DNA of 64,000 nucleotides, from the NCBI GenBank assembly GCA_934162205.1, contig CAKPIA010000001.1:192163-256162 (forward strand), read 5' to 3'. This document shows positions 34,942 through 44,794 of this stretch, one piece after another. The stretch is from an uncultured Clostridia bacterium. Its GTDB lineage: Bacteria; Bacillota; Clostridia; TANB77; CAG-508. A model generated the notes under the pieces. It worked only from the letters and a program-made list of their open reading frames with translations, ran no database searches and had not been told where the DNA came from. Both the position numbers and the translations under genes were made by a program. Numbering within the stretch: the first letter of the stretch is position 1; the number at the start of each line of letters is the position of its first letter.

Positions 34942-36067
34942 TTTTATCTCCTTTATTCAAAACTTCTTTTATCTCTTTGTAAATTTTATCTTCAACATTA
35001 TCTACTGCAACCGTTAATGCTTTTTTCCCCATCTGTTCAAGTTTTGATTTGTTTAAAATAATATCTTCTATTGTATTATTTAAATTATTTTCATCTAAAT
35101 CTTCATTTAAAATAATCTTGGCAGCGCCTATATTTTCTAATACTTTCGCATTATATAATTGATGATTTTCACTTACATTTGGCAATGGTATTAAAATTGA
35201 AGGTTTACCTAAATTAGAAATTTCTGTTATAGTCATTGCTCCACTTCTTGCAACAATAACATCAGATACATTCATTATTTCTTCCATATTATAAATATAT
35301 GGAACAATTCTTGTATTTTCTATATTATTAATATTTATATTTTTATCTTCTAGTTCTTGTTTTATAATATCATATTGCTTTGGACCTGTTGCCCAAATAA
35401 TTTGATATTTTTTATTTAATTTTTCTAAAATAATTCCTGTTATTGCCTCATTTATCTTTTGAGCACCTTGGCTTCCTCCAAATATTAAAATAATTGGCTT
35501 TGTTTCATTTAATCCAATACTGCTTATTATTTTATTTTTTTCATTTATATTATATTCTTTTTTTCTTATTTTTATTGGTGTTCCTGTATAAACTATTTTC
35601 TTTGCATTTTTTATTCTTGATCTAGCATTTTCAAATGAAATTAACACTGTGTTTGCTCTTTTTGCAAGCATTTTAACAGCTTTACCTGGAAAAGCATTGC
35701 TTTCATGTAATACAACTGGTATTTTATTTTTACTTGCAGCCATTACAACAGGTCCACAAATATATCCTCCTGTTCCTATTACAATGTCTGGTTTAAATTC
35801 TTTTATTATTTTATTTGCTTCACCAATTCCTTTATATGTTTTATATAATTTTTGAAAATTTTGAATTGAAATTTCTTTACTTAATCCATATGCATCAATT
35901 GTTTTTAATTTATATCCTGCTCTTTGTACTAAATCATTTTCTAATCCTCTTGTTGTTCCAATAAATATAATCTCTGAATCTTTTTCTTCTTGTTTTATTT
36001 TATTTGCAATTGCAATTCCCGGATTTATATGTCCTGCAGTTCCTGCTGCTGCAATTATTACTTTCAT
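34934..36067 (-). CDS. murG: Undecaprenyldiphospho-muramoylpentapeptide GlcNAc transferase
   Basis: 377 residues, GT28 family; adds GlcNAc to lipid I to make lipid II at the inner membrane face. The glycine-rich loops IIAAAGTAGHINPGIAIA and DIVIGTGGYICGPVV, plus ILIFGGSQGAQKINEAI and VARSGAMTITEISNLGKPSI, are complete. It overlaps the histidine kinase gene at its 3' end and follows ftsW by 24 nt. The first G loop reads GTAGH instead of the usual GTGGH. Confidence 0.95.
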   Translation of the reverse strand: MKVIIAAAGTAGHINPGIAIANKIKQEEKDSEIIFIGTTRGLENDLVQRAGYKLKTIDAYGLSKEISIQNFQKLYKTYKGIGEANKIIKEFKPDIVIGTGGYICGPVVMAASKNKIPVVLHESNAFPGKAVKMLAKRANTVLISFENARSRIKNAKKIVYTGTPIKIRKKEYNINEKNKIISSIGLNETKPIILIFGGSQGAQKINEAITGIILEKLNKKYQIIWATGPKQYDIIKQELEDKNININNIENTRIVPYIYNMEEIMNVSDVIVARSGAMTITEISNLGKPSILIPLPNVSENHQLYNAKVLENIGAAKIILNEDLDENNLNNTIEDIILNKSKLEQMGKKALTVAVDNVEDKIYKEIKEVLNKGDKNV

Positions 36068-36091
36068 TAGTAGCCTCCTATTTTTAATTTA

Positions 36092-37219
36092 TTATGATTT
36101 TACACTAGCTCTTGATATATTAAGCAGTACTCCCATCTCACAGAGTAATATAAATAACGCCGTTCCTCCATAGCTAAAGAATGGTAATGGCATACCTGTT
36201 GCTGGAACTGAAGATGTAACAACCGCAATATTTAATATTACTTGAATAGCAACCATTGTTGTTATTCCAATTGCTATTAAACTTCCAAACATGTCTGGAG
36301 ATTTCATTGCAATTAATACACCTCTCCAAATAAATATTGCAAATAGTAATATAACTAATACACAACCAACAAACCCTAGTTCCTCTGCTAGTACAGAAAA
36401 AATAAAGTCATTGTGTGGTTCTGGAATATATAAATATTTTTGCTTACTTTCTCCTAATCCTGCTCCAAAAAGTCCACCTGATCCTATTGCATATAAACTT
36501 TGGATTACCTGCCATCCTGCTCCAGTTGCATCTTTCCAAGGATCTAAAAATGTTGTTACTCTTGCTAATCTGTATGGTTCTAATATTATTAATCCAATCA
36601 TTCCCGGTATTCCTACTGCTCCACCAGTTGCTAAGAAATGCCAAAATTTACAACCTGCTAATATCATCATTACTGCAACTATTGTGATTATTACCATTGA
36701 AGCACTAAAGTGAGGTTGAAGCATTAGTAATGCAATAATAGGTACAACCAATAGAATGTGTTTTAAAAATCCTTCTTTAAATTTTCCTAATTGGTCTCTA
36801 TTTTTTGTAAGTATTCCCGCATAAAAAATTATCATTAAAAATTTTACTATTTCTGATGGTTGAAATGATAATGTATCTGTAATATAAATCCATCTTTTTG
36901 CTTCGTTTACAGTTTTTCCTACTAACATTACTAAAATTAATAATATTAGTGAAATCCACCAAGCTTGTTTATAAAATTTTCTATAAAATCTATAATCAAT
37001 TTTTGAAATTACATACATTGCTATAAGTCCTAAAACAGCAAATAATAATTGTTTATTAAAATATTTATAGCTATCTCCACTTTCTGAAAGAGCTGATGGA
37101 GAACTTGCAGAAAGAACCATTATTAATCCTATTGATAGTAATAACAATATAGTTATTACTAAAGTATAATCTATTGGATTATTTAAAAAGCTTGAAAATT
37201 TTTTAACTTTTTTAGCCAT
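36092..37219 (-). CDS. ftsW: SEDS-family glycosyltransferase (FtsW/SpoVE-like)
   Basis: 375 residues with about ten membrane helices. SEDS proteins polymerise lipid II together with a cognate class B PBP. Motifs: MVLSASSPSALSESGDSYKY, the WIYITDTLSFQPSEIVKF segment, LPEELGFVG-like AEELGFVGCVLVILLFA, and the C-terminal SFFSYGGTALFILLCEMGVL. In Bacillus this position holds spoVE; FtsW and SpoVE cannot be separated by eye. Its PBP partner is probably the SpoVD-like protein whose gene is split upstream. Confidence 0.93.
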   Translation of the reverse strand: MAKKVKKFSSFLNNPIDYTLVITILLLLSIGLIMVLSASSPSALSESGDSYKYFNKQLLFAVLGLIAMYVISKIDYRFYRKFYKQAWWISLILLILVMLVGKTVNEAKRWIYITDTLSFQPSEIVKFLMIIFYAGILTKNRDQLGKFKEGFLKHILLVVPIIALLMLQPHFSASMVIITIVAVMMILAGCKFWHFLATGGAVGIPGMIGLIILEPYRLARVTTFLDPWKDATGAGWQVIQSLYAIGSGGLFGAGLGESKQKYLYIPEPHNDFIFSVLAEELGFVGCVLVILLFAIFIWRGVLIAMKSPDMFGSLIAIGITTMVAIQVILNIAVVTSSVPATGMPLPFFSYGGTALFILLCEMGVLLNISRASVKS

Positions 37220-37235
37220 TTTTCTTCCTTTCCAA

Positions 37236-38225
37236 TTAAATTGCTTTTAAGCCTACAATACATAAAACTAATGTTATTAAGCTAAATACAATTACAATTT
37301 TGCTTTCTTTCCATCCTGATAATTCAAAATGATGATGTAAAGGTGCCATTTTAAATATTCTATTTCCTGTTTTCTTAAAATATGCAACTTGTATTATTAC
37401 AGATAATGTTTCTAAAACAGGTATTAATGCTATAACTAATAATAATAGTGGAACTTTTAAATATAAAGCTAAAACAGATATTACCCCACCTAAAAATAGT
37501 GATCCTGTATCCCCCATAAAAACTTTTGCTGGATGTAAATTAAATATTAAAAATCCTAATATTGTTCCTATTACTATACTTCCAAATGTAACAACTTCTT
37601 GAACTTTAAAAATCATTCCAATAACAGTCAAACATGTTACTATTATTGCACATACGCTTGATGCAAGCCCATCTATTCCATCTGTTAGGTTTACTGCATT
37701 TGTAGTTCCTAATATAACTAAAACTGCAAATGGTATATATAAATATATTGGAATATCTATATATATCTTAAAAAATGGTATGTATGTTTGGGTTCCTATA
37801 TTTGCTCCTTTTACTATTAGTAAAACATAAATAACTGATATAGCTAATAATCCAAGCATTTTATATTTTGGTTTTAATCCTTCTGTATTTTTTTTGTTTA
37901 ATTTTTTAAAGTCATCTATAAAACCAACCATTCCAAAACCTATACTTAAAATTAACATTGGAATTATATTATTTGCTATATTAATTTGGTTATTTTTTAA
38001 ATAATATAAATATACACCAATAACACAAATTAAAAGTGATATTATCATCATAACTCCACCCATTGTAGGTGTTCCTTGTTTTTTTAAATGTGATTGTGGT
38101 CCATCATCTCTTTCCATTTGACCTATCTTTAATTTTTTTAATAATGGTATAATTAATATTGATAATACTATTGTTACGCAAAATGATATTAGTAACATTT
38201 TTATCTCAAAATTCAACTGTATCAA
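37236..38225 (-). CDS. mraY: Phospho-N-acetylmuramoyl-pentapeptide transferase
   Basis: 329 residues, ten membrane helices; makes lipid I from UDP-MurNAc-pentapeptide and undecaprenyl phosphate. Motifs: KKQGTPTMGGVMMIISLLI, GFIDDFKKLNKKN, NAVNLTDGIDGLASSV, FMGDTGSLFLGG and the MAPLHHHFELSGWKESKIV loop. It lies directly after murE; murF and murD, found at this place in many Bacillota, are absent from the window. Confidence 0.97.
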   Translation of the reverse strand: MIQLNFEIKMLLISFCVTIVLSILIIPLLKKLKIGQMERDDGPQSHLKKQGTPTMGGVMMIISLLICVIGVYLYYLKNNQINIANNIIPMLILSIGFGMVGFIDDFKKLNKKNTEGLKPKYKMLGLLAISVIYVLLIVKGANIGTQTYIPFFKIYIDIPIYLYIPFAVLVILGTTNAVNLTDGIDGLASSVCAIIVTCLTVIGMIFKVQEVVTFGSIVIGTILGFLIFNLHPAKVFMGDTGSLFLGGVISVLALYLKVPLLLLVIALIPVLETLSVIIQVAYFKKTGNRIFKMAPLHHHFELSGWKESKIVIVFSLITLVLCIVGLKAI

Positions 38226-38230
38226 CCTTT

Positions 38231-39727
38231 CTATTTTTTACTTTTGTTATTTTCTTTATCTAATTTTTCTATTATATCTTTTACAATAATTCTTTCATCA
38301 AATGGAAACTTTTTGCCATTTATCTCTTGATATGGTTCATGACCTTTACCAGCTAATACAATAATGTCTTTTTTATTTGCCATTTTTATTGCCTTTTCTA
38401 TTGCTTGAATTCTATCTACTATAACTTCATAATTTCCTTTTGTCTTTTTTATTCCCTTTTCGATTTCTTTTACTATTTCTTCTGGTTCTTCTGTTCTAGG
38501 GTTATCAGAAGTTATTATTGTATAATCTGCTATTCTTCCTGAAATTTCTCCCATTATTGGCCTTTTTCCTTTATCTCTATCTCCACCACATCCAAATACA
38601 GATATTACTCTTCCTCTTGTATAACTTTTTACTGCTTGTAATATGTTTTCTAAACTTTCTGGAGAATGTGCATAATCAATCATTATTGGAATTTCTCTTT
38701 TGTTATTTACAAGTTCTGATCTTCCTGGTACTCTTACTTCTAATAAAGCTTCTTTTATTGTTTCTTCTGGTATTCCTAATTTTTGTGCTACGCAAATCGC
38801 AGCTAGTGAATTATAGACACTAAATCTACCTGGAATTCCAGTTTTTACTCTTTCATTTCTATCTGTTATTTTTACTCTAAAATCAACATATGAATTTGTT
38901 ATTGTTATATCTTTAGCCAAAACATTACATGGATTATCTATACCATATGTTGTAATATTACTATCTGGAAATAATTTTGGAATTTTAGCAGTATGTAAAT
39001 CATCTGCATTTACTATACCTATTTTACACATATTAAACAATTTTAATTTTGATTCAAAATAGTCTTTCATATCTGTATGTTCTTTTTCACTAATATGGTC
39101 CTCTGAAAAGTTAGTAAATATAGCAATATCAAAATCACACCCATCAACTCTATGTAATTTTAAACTTTGTGATGATACTTCCATAACAACATATTCTACC
39201 TTTTCTTTTGCCATTTGAGAAAATGTTTTTTGCAACTCTAAGCTTTCTGGAGTTGTTCTATCACTTTCTTTTATTTTTTTACCATTTATATATGTGGCAA
39301 TTGTTCCTATTAATCCAACTTTCTTTCCTGCTTTTTCTAATATTTCTTTTATCATAAAAGTTGTTGTTGTTTTTCCTTTTGTACCTGTTACTCCTATTAA
39401 TTTAAAATTTCTTGATGGATTATTGTAAAAGTTAGATGAGCATATTGCTAATGCTTCTCTTGTATCTTTAGCCATTATTATTGTTATATCATCTTTTACA
39501 TTTATTTTGCTTAAATCACAGCCTTCTTCTATCATCACAGCTGTACAACCAGCATTTATTGCGTCATTTATGTAATTGTGTCCATCATTTTCAAAACCTT
39601 TTATTGCAATAAACATATATCCAGGTTTTATTTCTTTAGAATTATTTTCAATTCCCTTTATATCAATATCTAAATTACCTTTAACCTTTAGATTTTCTAA
39701 GCCTAATAAAATTTTCTTTAAATCCAT
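38231..39727 (-). CDS. murE: UDP-MurNAc-tripeptide synthetase (meso-diaminopimelate-adding)
   Basis: 498 residues. Mur ligase motifs: GVTGTKGKTTTTFMIKEILE (ATP binding), EVSSQSLKLHRVDG, FTNFSEDHISEKEHTDMKDY with its carbamylated-Lys region, and the C-terminal DNPRTEEPEEIVKEIEKG. The DNPR motif marks meso-DAP enzymes, as opposed to the L-lysine type. It is the first intact gene downstream of the interrupted PBP and may have its own promoter (39752-39780). It ends with TAG, two codons before TGA. Confidence 0.95.
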   Translation of the reverse strand: MDLKKILLGLENLKVKGNLDIDIKGIENNSKEIKPGYMFIAIKGFENDGHNYINDAINAGCTAVMIEEGCDLSKINVKDDITIIMAKDTREALAICSSNFYNNPSRNFKLIGVTGTKGKTTTTFMIKEILEKAGKKVGLIGTIATYINGKKIKESDRTTPESLELQKTFSQMAKEKVEYVVMEVSSQSLKLHRVDGCDFDIAIFTNFSEDHISEKEHTDMKDYFESKLKLFNMCKIGIVNADDLHTAKIPKLFPDSNITTYGIDNPCNVLAKDITITNSYVDFRVKITDRNERVKTGIPGRFSVYNSLAAICVAQKLGIPEETIKEALLEVRVPGRSELVNNKREIPIMIDYAHSPESLENILQAVKSYTRGRVISVFGCGGDRDKGKRPIMGEISGRIADYTIITSDNPRTEEPEEIVKEIEKGIKKTKGNYEVIVDRIQAIEKAIKMANKKDIIVLAGKGHEPYQEINGKKFPFDERIIVKDIIEKLDKENNKSKK

Positions 39728-39751
39728 ATTTATCTCCTTTATTTTTGTTAT

Positions 39752-39780
39752 ATTATATAACTAAAATATTATTTTGTATA
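39752..39780 (-). promoter_or_regulatory. Possible promoter for murE-mraY-ftsW-murG
   Basis: Leftward TATACA (39780-39775), 17-nt spacer, TATAAT (39757-39752), 25 nt upstream of murE. The -35 box is weak. It matters because the intervening element and its terminators separate these genes from the mraZ promoter. Confidence 0.4.
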
Positions 39781-39797
39781 GAGTTTTTGTCATTTTT

Positions 39798-40098
39798 TTA
39801 GTATTCTAAATACACACAACTTTTATTATATACAGTTAATCCTGACCTTGGTATTTGATTTGTAATTATAGTATTTTCTTTATCTAAATTTTCTGTTTCA
39901 TTATTTATCTTTACTTCTAATTCTTTTTCTTTTAATATTTTTTCTGCCTCTTTTATACTCATTCCTACAATTTCAGGAACTTCTACTTCTACTTTCTGTT
40001 CTATTTCTTCAGTATTTCCCTGATTAACTTCTAAATATGGTAATATTTCGCTAAATATCTGTCCTCCAACTGGTGCTGCAACACCTCCTCCTTGGTGT
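39798..40098 (-). pseudogene. 3' fragment of the spoVD-like PBP gene (end of transpeptidase domain and PASTA)
   Basis: Beginning at the 12-bp repeat, the frame reads HQGG-GVAAPVGGQIFSEILPY, then LEV, a short linker and one PASTA domain (VEVPEIVGMSIKEAEKIL ... IPRSGLTVYNKSCVYLEY) ending TAA at 39798-39800. It has no start codon of its own. Joined to the 5' part at 46386-48088 through the repeat it is exactly in frame, and the join matches the paralogous PBP at 53762-56059 (SHQGGTIAGPVVGQMLSEIL). It is therefore the displaced tail of that gene, not a separate gene. Confidence 0.88.
40087..40098. repeat. Left attachment repeat of the intervening element
   Basis: CCTCCTTGGTGT, identical to 46386-46397. 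On the element side it runs into GGTGTA-TTTT-TACACC (40094-40109), a perfect inverted repeat that could help recombinase binding. The recombinase gene ends 30 nt away. Confidence 0.8.
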
Positions 40099-40128
40099 AT
40101 TTTTACACCACAAATAGTTTGAATTTAC

Positions 40129-41818
40129 TTACGCAAATTTTTGAGTTTTATTTTCACTAACTATAGTTTTATTTGATTCATTCATAAATTTAAAATGTAT
40201 AGTTATTTTTTTGTTTTCATGCACTTCTATATAATCTATTAATTCTGTTATAATACTTCTATCCAATTCTGTTATATTTTTATGTATTTTAAAATCTTCT
40301 ATCCATTTACTATTTTCACTTACAATTTTTATTTTATTATTTTTTTGACTTTGTAAATTTATTATGATTTTTTTTATCTTTTCTATATCATATTCATACT
40401 TTTGCTTATAATCAAAATATTCTTCTCTTGTTATATAATCATTTTTCCAATCTTCGTACAATCCTCTTTTTAAGTCAGTTAATTTTTGTATTTCTTTCTC
40501 TTTTTCTTGTTTTACATTTTCAATATTATCATTTGTTATTCTTTTGGTATTGGATTTATTTACTTCATTTAACACTTTTTCAGTATCAACAAATAATTCT
40601 ATGTGTAACTTAATAGTTTCTAATACAGCATTTTCTAGTTTTTCCACTTTTATAGTATGCTTTGTGCATAATTTATTTGACTTTTTTCTATATGTCCCAC
40701 ATATGTAATATTCATAAATAGTACCACTTTTATTTTTACAATACTTTTTATGCATTGCTCTATCACAATCTGCACATTTTAGTATTCCTGCCCACATACT
40801 TAGGTTTCCACTATTTTGTACTCTAGTATCAACTTTTCTCATCCCCTGTGCTTTTTCAAATAATTCTTTATCTATAATTGCCTTATGCATATTTTCTACT
40901 GTAATCCATTCATTTTCCGGTACTCGTTCTACTTTATGTACTTTATAACTTTTAACTCTCCTTTTACCTTGTGTAATATTCCCTATATAAATATCATTTT
41001 TTAATATATTTCTAACAGTTGATGGACACCACGAATAATCTTCTTGAAGTATTTTGGAATTATTAAATTTCTGATTTAATTTTTTCTTTTTATACCCTGT
41101 TGGATTTAAAACTCCCATATCGTTTAATCTATGGCAAATAGTTAAATTTCCTAATCCTTCATTTACTTTCCACTCAAAGATTTTTCTTACAATTTTAGCA
41201 GGTTCTTCATCTATAATTAACTTATGATTATCATCCGGATTTTTTATATAACCATATGATGGAAATGCACCTACAAATTCTCCGCTTCTTCTTTCTTCCA
41301 TTTAATGCTGATCTAATTTTTATTGATGTATCTCTACAGTATTCATCATTTATTAAATTTTTAAATGGTACCAATATTGTATTTGTACTTGTAGGATTCT
41401 TAAAACTATCTACACTATCATTGATAGCAATAAACCTAATATTAAATAGTGGGAATATTTGCTCTATGTAATTACCAACTTCTATGTAGTTTCTTCCAAG
41501 TCTTGATAAGTCTTTTACAAGAACACAGTTGATGTTTCCTTTTCTCATATCTTCTAATAACCTTTGAAATCCAGGTCTATTAAAATCTGTTCCTGTATAA
41601 CCATCATCTACATAAGTATCATAAACAATCAAATCATCATTTTCTTCAATATATTCATTTAATAATGCCTTTTGACTTGTTATACTATTACTTTCTTGCT
41701 TTTCTTCTCCATTGTTGCTATCTTCTTGTGAAAGCCTTATATATACTGCTACTGTCCATATTTTTTTTCCTTTTTTATTTGAATTTTCTGAAGAATATTT
41801 TGATTTTCTTCCGGTCAT
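40129..41818 (-). pseudogene. Large serine recombinase, frameshifted
   Basis: About 560 codons in two overlapping frames. The N-terminal frame (from 41818) holds the resolvase domain: TVAVYIRLSQEDSN with the nucleophilic Ser, VKDLSRLGRNYIEVGNYIEQ and FIAINDSVDSF. The second frame (40129-41301) holds the recombinase domain (SGEFVGAFPSYGYIKNPDDN, DMGVLNPTGYKK), a zinc-ribbon (KCADCDRAMHKKYCKN ... YICGTYRKKSNKLC) and a coiled-coil end. The frames switch in the A/G-rich stretch AATGGAAGAAAGAAGAAGC near 41285-41302, equal to a +1 shift. This type (TndX/TnpX-like) makes precise excision and insertion at short direct repeats. As read, the product is not full length; programmed shifting or a sequencing error is possible. 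Confidence 0.8.
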
Positions 41819-41880
41819 ACTTTCTAGCTCCCTTCTTTTATAGCTATAGCGTTATTTATAAAATAGCAAAAACTAGTTCA

Positions 41881-42024
41881 TTATATTTTTTGTTTCAAAA
41901 TATTTATCATATAATCTTCGATTTTTTTTTTATTAGAAGAATATTTTATTTCTACTATCATATCCTCAATTTTAATTTGACATATATTATCTTTGTTTTC
42001 TAAGCATTTAGTTTTAAATTTCAT
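41881..42024 (-). CDS. Small TnpW-like protein upstream of the recombinase
   Basis: 47 residues from ATG at 42022-42024, preceded by AGAGG. It reads MKFKTKCLENKDNICQIKI, then VEIKYSSNKKKIEDYMINIL and KQKI. The pattern of two strands followed by a charged helix, and the position just upstream of a serine recombinase, resemble the small TnpW-type proteins of clostridial conjugative and mobilisable elements. The similarity is by pattern only. It may modulate excision or be a leader ORF. Confidence 0.5.
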   Translation of the reverse strand: MKFKTKCLENKDNICQIKIEDMIVEIKYSSNKKKIEDYMINILKQKI

Positions 42025-42130
42025 ATATAATTACCTCTTTTAACTTTTATTACTTAAGTTTATTAATAAAAAAATTTTTTATTACTTTATTCAACCGTAT
42101 TTTTTCATTTGAATAACTATTATATGAAAT

Positions 42131-42178
42131 TAAAAAAATAACTAGCTAATTAGTTTTCTACTAATTTCTAGTTATTCA
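42131..42178 (-). terminator. Intrinsic terminator after the 455-residue protein gene
   Basis: GAATAACTAG...AAATTAGT/AACTAATT...CTAGTTATT followed by TTTTTTT leftward: a long stem of about 17 bp. Confidence 0.85.
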
Positions 42179-42222
42179 AATTTTCATTTTATTCTCTTTA
42201 ACTTACAAATAAATTATATTAA

Positions 42223-43590
42223 TTAAATTTCTCTTTCTCTTTGTTCTTCACCTGGCCATACATCAGCTAAAGTTATATTTTTTGATCCATCTTGACTTTT
42301 TCCTAAAGATACCGTTCCCAACTTTACATTTCCAATTTTTAATCCTTTTTCAATCAATTCGAAATATGCTCTTTCTTCTTCATATGTTCCATTCATATTT
42401 ATTCCTTTTAAGACCATATCACCAATTTCATCATTTCTTATTTCTTTTTTTAATGTTATTATATATTTTTGAAATTGTTTTTCATTATCTTCACTAGAAA
42501 ATTTATCGCAAACCTCTTTTGCTTTCTTAAATTTTTTTGCACTTGTCAAATTTTTTACTACTGTTCTTATTGCTTGATCTAAGCCGCCATTACATAGCTC
42601 TTTTATCTGCATTATTGTTGTTTCTGGATTTTCTATATTATATTGTTCTGGTTTTTCCATTAAAATGGTCTTTATTTGAATTAAACTTTGTCTTTTTTCT
42701 TGTTCTTCCGTTAATGAAAATCTATTTTTGGGTTTGCTTTCTACTTTTTTTCTTGCTTCTTCATCAAGAATTCTATTTGCTTCTTGAATATCTAATGTAC
42801 CATTTGCAAGTTCATCTATTATTGATTTTATATCTTCAGATACATCATTTCTAATTTTATCACTTACTTTTTGTTGATTAATTTTTAATATTTTATTTCT
42901 TATTTTAGTCCTTATTGTGCCTACTATCATTGAATTATTCTGTTGCATTTCAATTGTTATTTTCTTCTCTATTTTTTTTAATTCTTCTATATCTTGAGTT
43001 TCAGCTTGAGCAATATCAATGGCTTCTATCAATTTTCTAGTTACTGTCTTTTTATTTTTATTTAAATAATCATCAATTTTATCTGTCGAATTTAAATTTA
43101 ATTTTTCTAATACTTCTGATTGCATCAAAAAATTTAATCTTTCTGCTTGATCAATAGTTAATTGATATCCTTCTATTTTTTTTAATTTTGTTAATATTAC
43201 AACAGCTTTTTTTCTTCTATCTATTGGCGAAAGTTGTTTCATTTCTGCTTCTATTTTTTCAATTTGGCACATAATTAAGTTTATTAATTTTTCTTCCTGC
43301 TCTGTTTGGTCTTGTGTTTTTTTACTCTCAATTTCATTATCTTTAAAAAATAATTTTTTATATTTTTCTCTCATTTGTTCAAATTTCAAATGAGCTTGTT
43401 TATTTTTGCTTTCAATTATTTCTCTCGCACTATGTCTTTTTACTGAATCATCTTTTTTTATTGATTCTAATTCTGATTTATATTGTCTAACTTTTTCTAT
43501 TGGAATGTCTAACTCAAAAGATATTAATTCTAAATCAAAACCTTTTTTTATTAAATTCTTAATTTCTTTTACTTCGTTGTATTCTAACAT
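42223..43590 (-). CDS. Charged helical protein of unknown function (element cargo)
   Basis: 455 residues, rich in Lys and Glu, almost entirely helical by appearance. The N-terminus (LIKKGFDLELISFELDIPIE, KVRQYKSEL) looks like a helix-turn-helix of the kind used to recognise DNA. Later segments such as KKLFFKDNEIESKKTQDQTE and KLIEAIDIAQAETQDIEELK suggest coiled coil. No catalytic motif is recognised. It lies between the recombinase and the SSB-like gene, with its own terminator; an origin in the element or a role as regulator is inferred from place only. Confidence 0.6.
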   Translation of the reverse strand: MLEYNEVKEIKNLIKKGFDLELISFELDIPIEKVRQYKSELESIKKDDSVKRHSAREIIESKNKQAHLKFEQMREKYKKLFFKDNEIESKKTQDQTEQEEKLINLIMCQIEKIEAEMKQLSPIDRRKKAVVILTKLKKIEGYQLTIDQAERLNFLMQSEVLEKLNLNSTDKIDDYLNKNKKTVTRKLIEAIDIAQAETQDIEELKKIEKKITIEMQQNNSMIVGTIRTKIRNKILKINQQKVSDKIRNDVSEDIKSIIDELANGTLDIQEANRILDEEARKKVESKPKNRFSLTEEQEKRQSLIQIKTILMEKPEQYNIENPETTIMQIKELCNGGLDQAIRTVVKNLTSAKKFKKAKEVCDKFSSEDNEKQFQKYIITLKKEIRNDEIGDMVLKGINMNGTYEEERAYFELIEKGLKIGNVKLGTVSLGKSQDGSKNITLADVWPGEEQREREI

Positions 43591-43748
43591 ATTACCACAT
43601 TTCCTTATTTTTTAATTCTTACTATATTTTTATCTATATGTTTTTAGAATATATCTCTTGTAAATATTATAGATTATAGCACATATATGTTGACTTTTCA
43701 ACACGTTTATTAAAATTATAAAATAATTGTATTCTATTTGTATTCGTT

Positions 43749-43782
43749 AAAAGGGAGAGCATTTTTACTGCTCTCCCTTTGT
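43749..43782 (-). terminator. Intrinsic terminator after the SSB-like gene
   Basis: AAAGGGAGAGCA/TGCTCTCCCTTT, 12-bp perfect stem, seven-nt loop, T run. Confidence 0.9.
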
Positions 43783-43810
43783 TTCTTAGATAATTTCTTC
43801 TACTGTCAGA

Positions 43811-44551
43811 TTAGCCCTCTAATTTTAAGTCTCCTACTCTCTGTATTCGCATTACAGAAATTTCATAAGCAGATTTAAATTCTCCTGCCTCCGAATCCTT
43901 TGAATATCTTTTAAAATACTCTCTACTTTGGATTTTACCATAAAGTTGTACTCGATTTCCTACTTCACATTCGCTTACCCATTGTGCAACTCTTCCCCAT
44001 GCAATACACGGAATATAATCCGACTTTCCATAGGCTCTGTTTACTGCAATAAATAAATCAGTTATCTGTCTTCCTAAAGGTGTTTCTCTTAAGACTGGCG
44101 GTTTGCAAAGATACCCATCAAGAAAAATTAAGTTTGAATTTGTAACTTCTTCAAGTTCATCTTCATTTTCATAGATATTAATAGCCGTTACAAACAAGAA
44201 TAACTCCAAATGTTTGCGACCATCTTTTCCTTCTTTATTATGTGATCTGAACTGTCCTGCTACTTCTACCTATTTTCCTTCAAGTGATTTCTTCATCATT
44301 TCTTGTTCTATCAAAAAATCAGAAACCATTATTGGAACTAAATCTTCTGTTCCACTTAATCTTTTAACTCTGACTCTTGTCCGATAAAACTTTTCCCACA
44401 TTACTTCATGGCTGTACTCAAATTCAGCCTCAATTCTGCCACTGACAAATGCTTTGTTGAACTCACTAAAAATTTTTTCATTATTTTGTTTTTCCTCCTG
44501 TCTTGTTATTACATTGTCTTCCCATTTTACTGCTCCTTTTTCATCTGACAT
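43811..44551 (-). pseudogene. Single-stranded DNA-binding-like protein gene with in-frame amber codon
   Basis: The frame opens at ATG 44549-44551 after AGGAGG. It encodes an OB-fold-like region (NKAFVSGRIEAEFEYSHEVM, FYRTRVRVKRLSGTEDLVPI) and stops at TAG (44270-44272). Twenty-one codons later the same frame is still open and conserved: VEVAGQFRSHNKEGKDGRKH, ELFLFVTAINIYENEDELEE, then NLIFLDGYLCKPPVLRETPL and IPCIAWGRVAQWVSECEVGN with TAA at 43811-43813. The read-through junction LEGK-(amber)-VEVAGQFRS is seamless, so one nonsense change has split a gene of about 246 codons. Such two-part SSB proteins are common cargo of clostridial mobile elements. Confidence 0.75.
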
Positions 44552-44734
44552 AGTACTTTCCTCCTGTTTTATTGTTTTGCTTATAGTACATTTAGTAGAA
44601 GATTTATTCTAAATTGTTTACATACAAAAATTATTCGTATGTATTTAAATTAAGAAATAATTTCTTCCTTTCTATATATAAACAATGCATTTATTATATC
44701 ACTATTTTGCATTTTTGTAAAGTTATGTAAAATG

Positions 44735-44770
44735 ATAAAACTTCACCAGATACATCCAGTGAAGTTTTAC
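44735..44770 (-). terminator. Intrinsic terminator after the 412-residue protein gene
   Basis: AAAACTTCAC/GTGAAGTTTT stem with a 12-nt loop and T-rich tail leftward. Confidence 0.8.
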
Positions 44771-44794
44771 CTCAATACCAAAGTCACTATTAGA

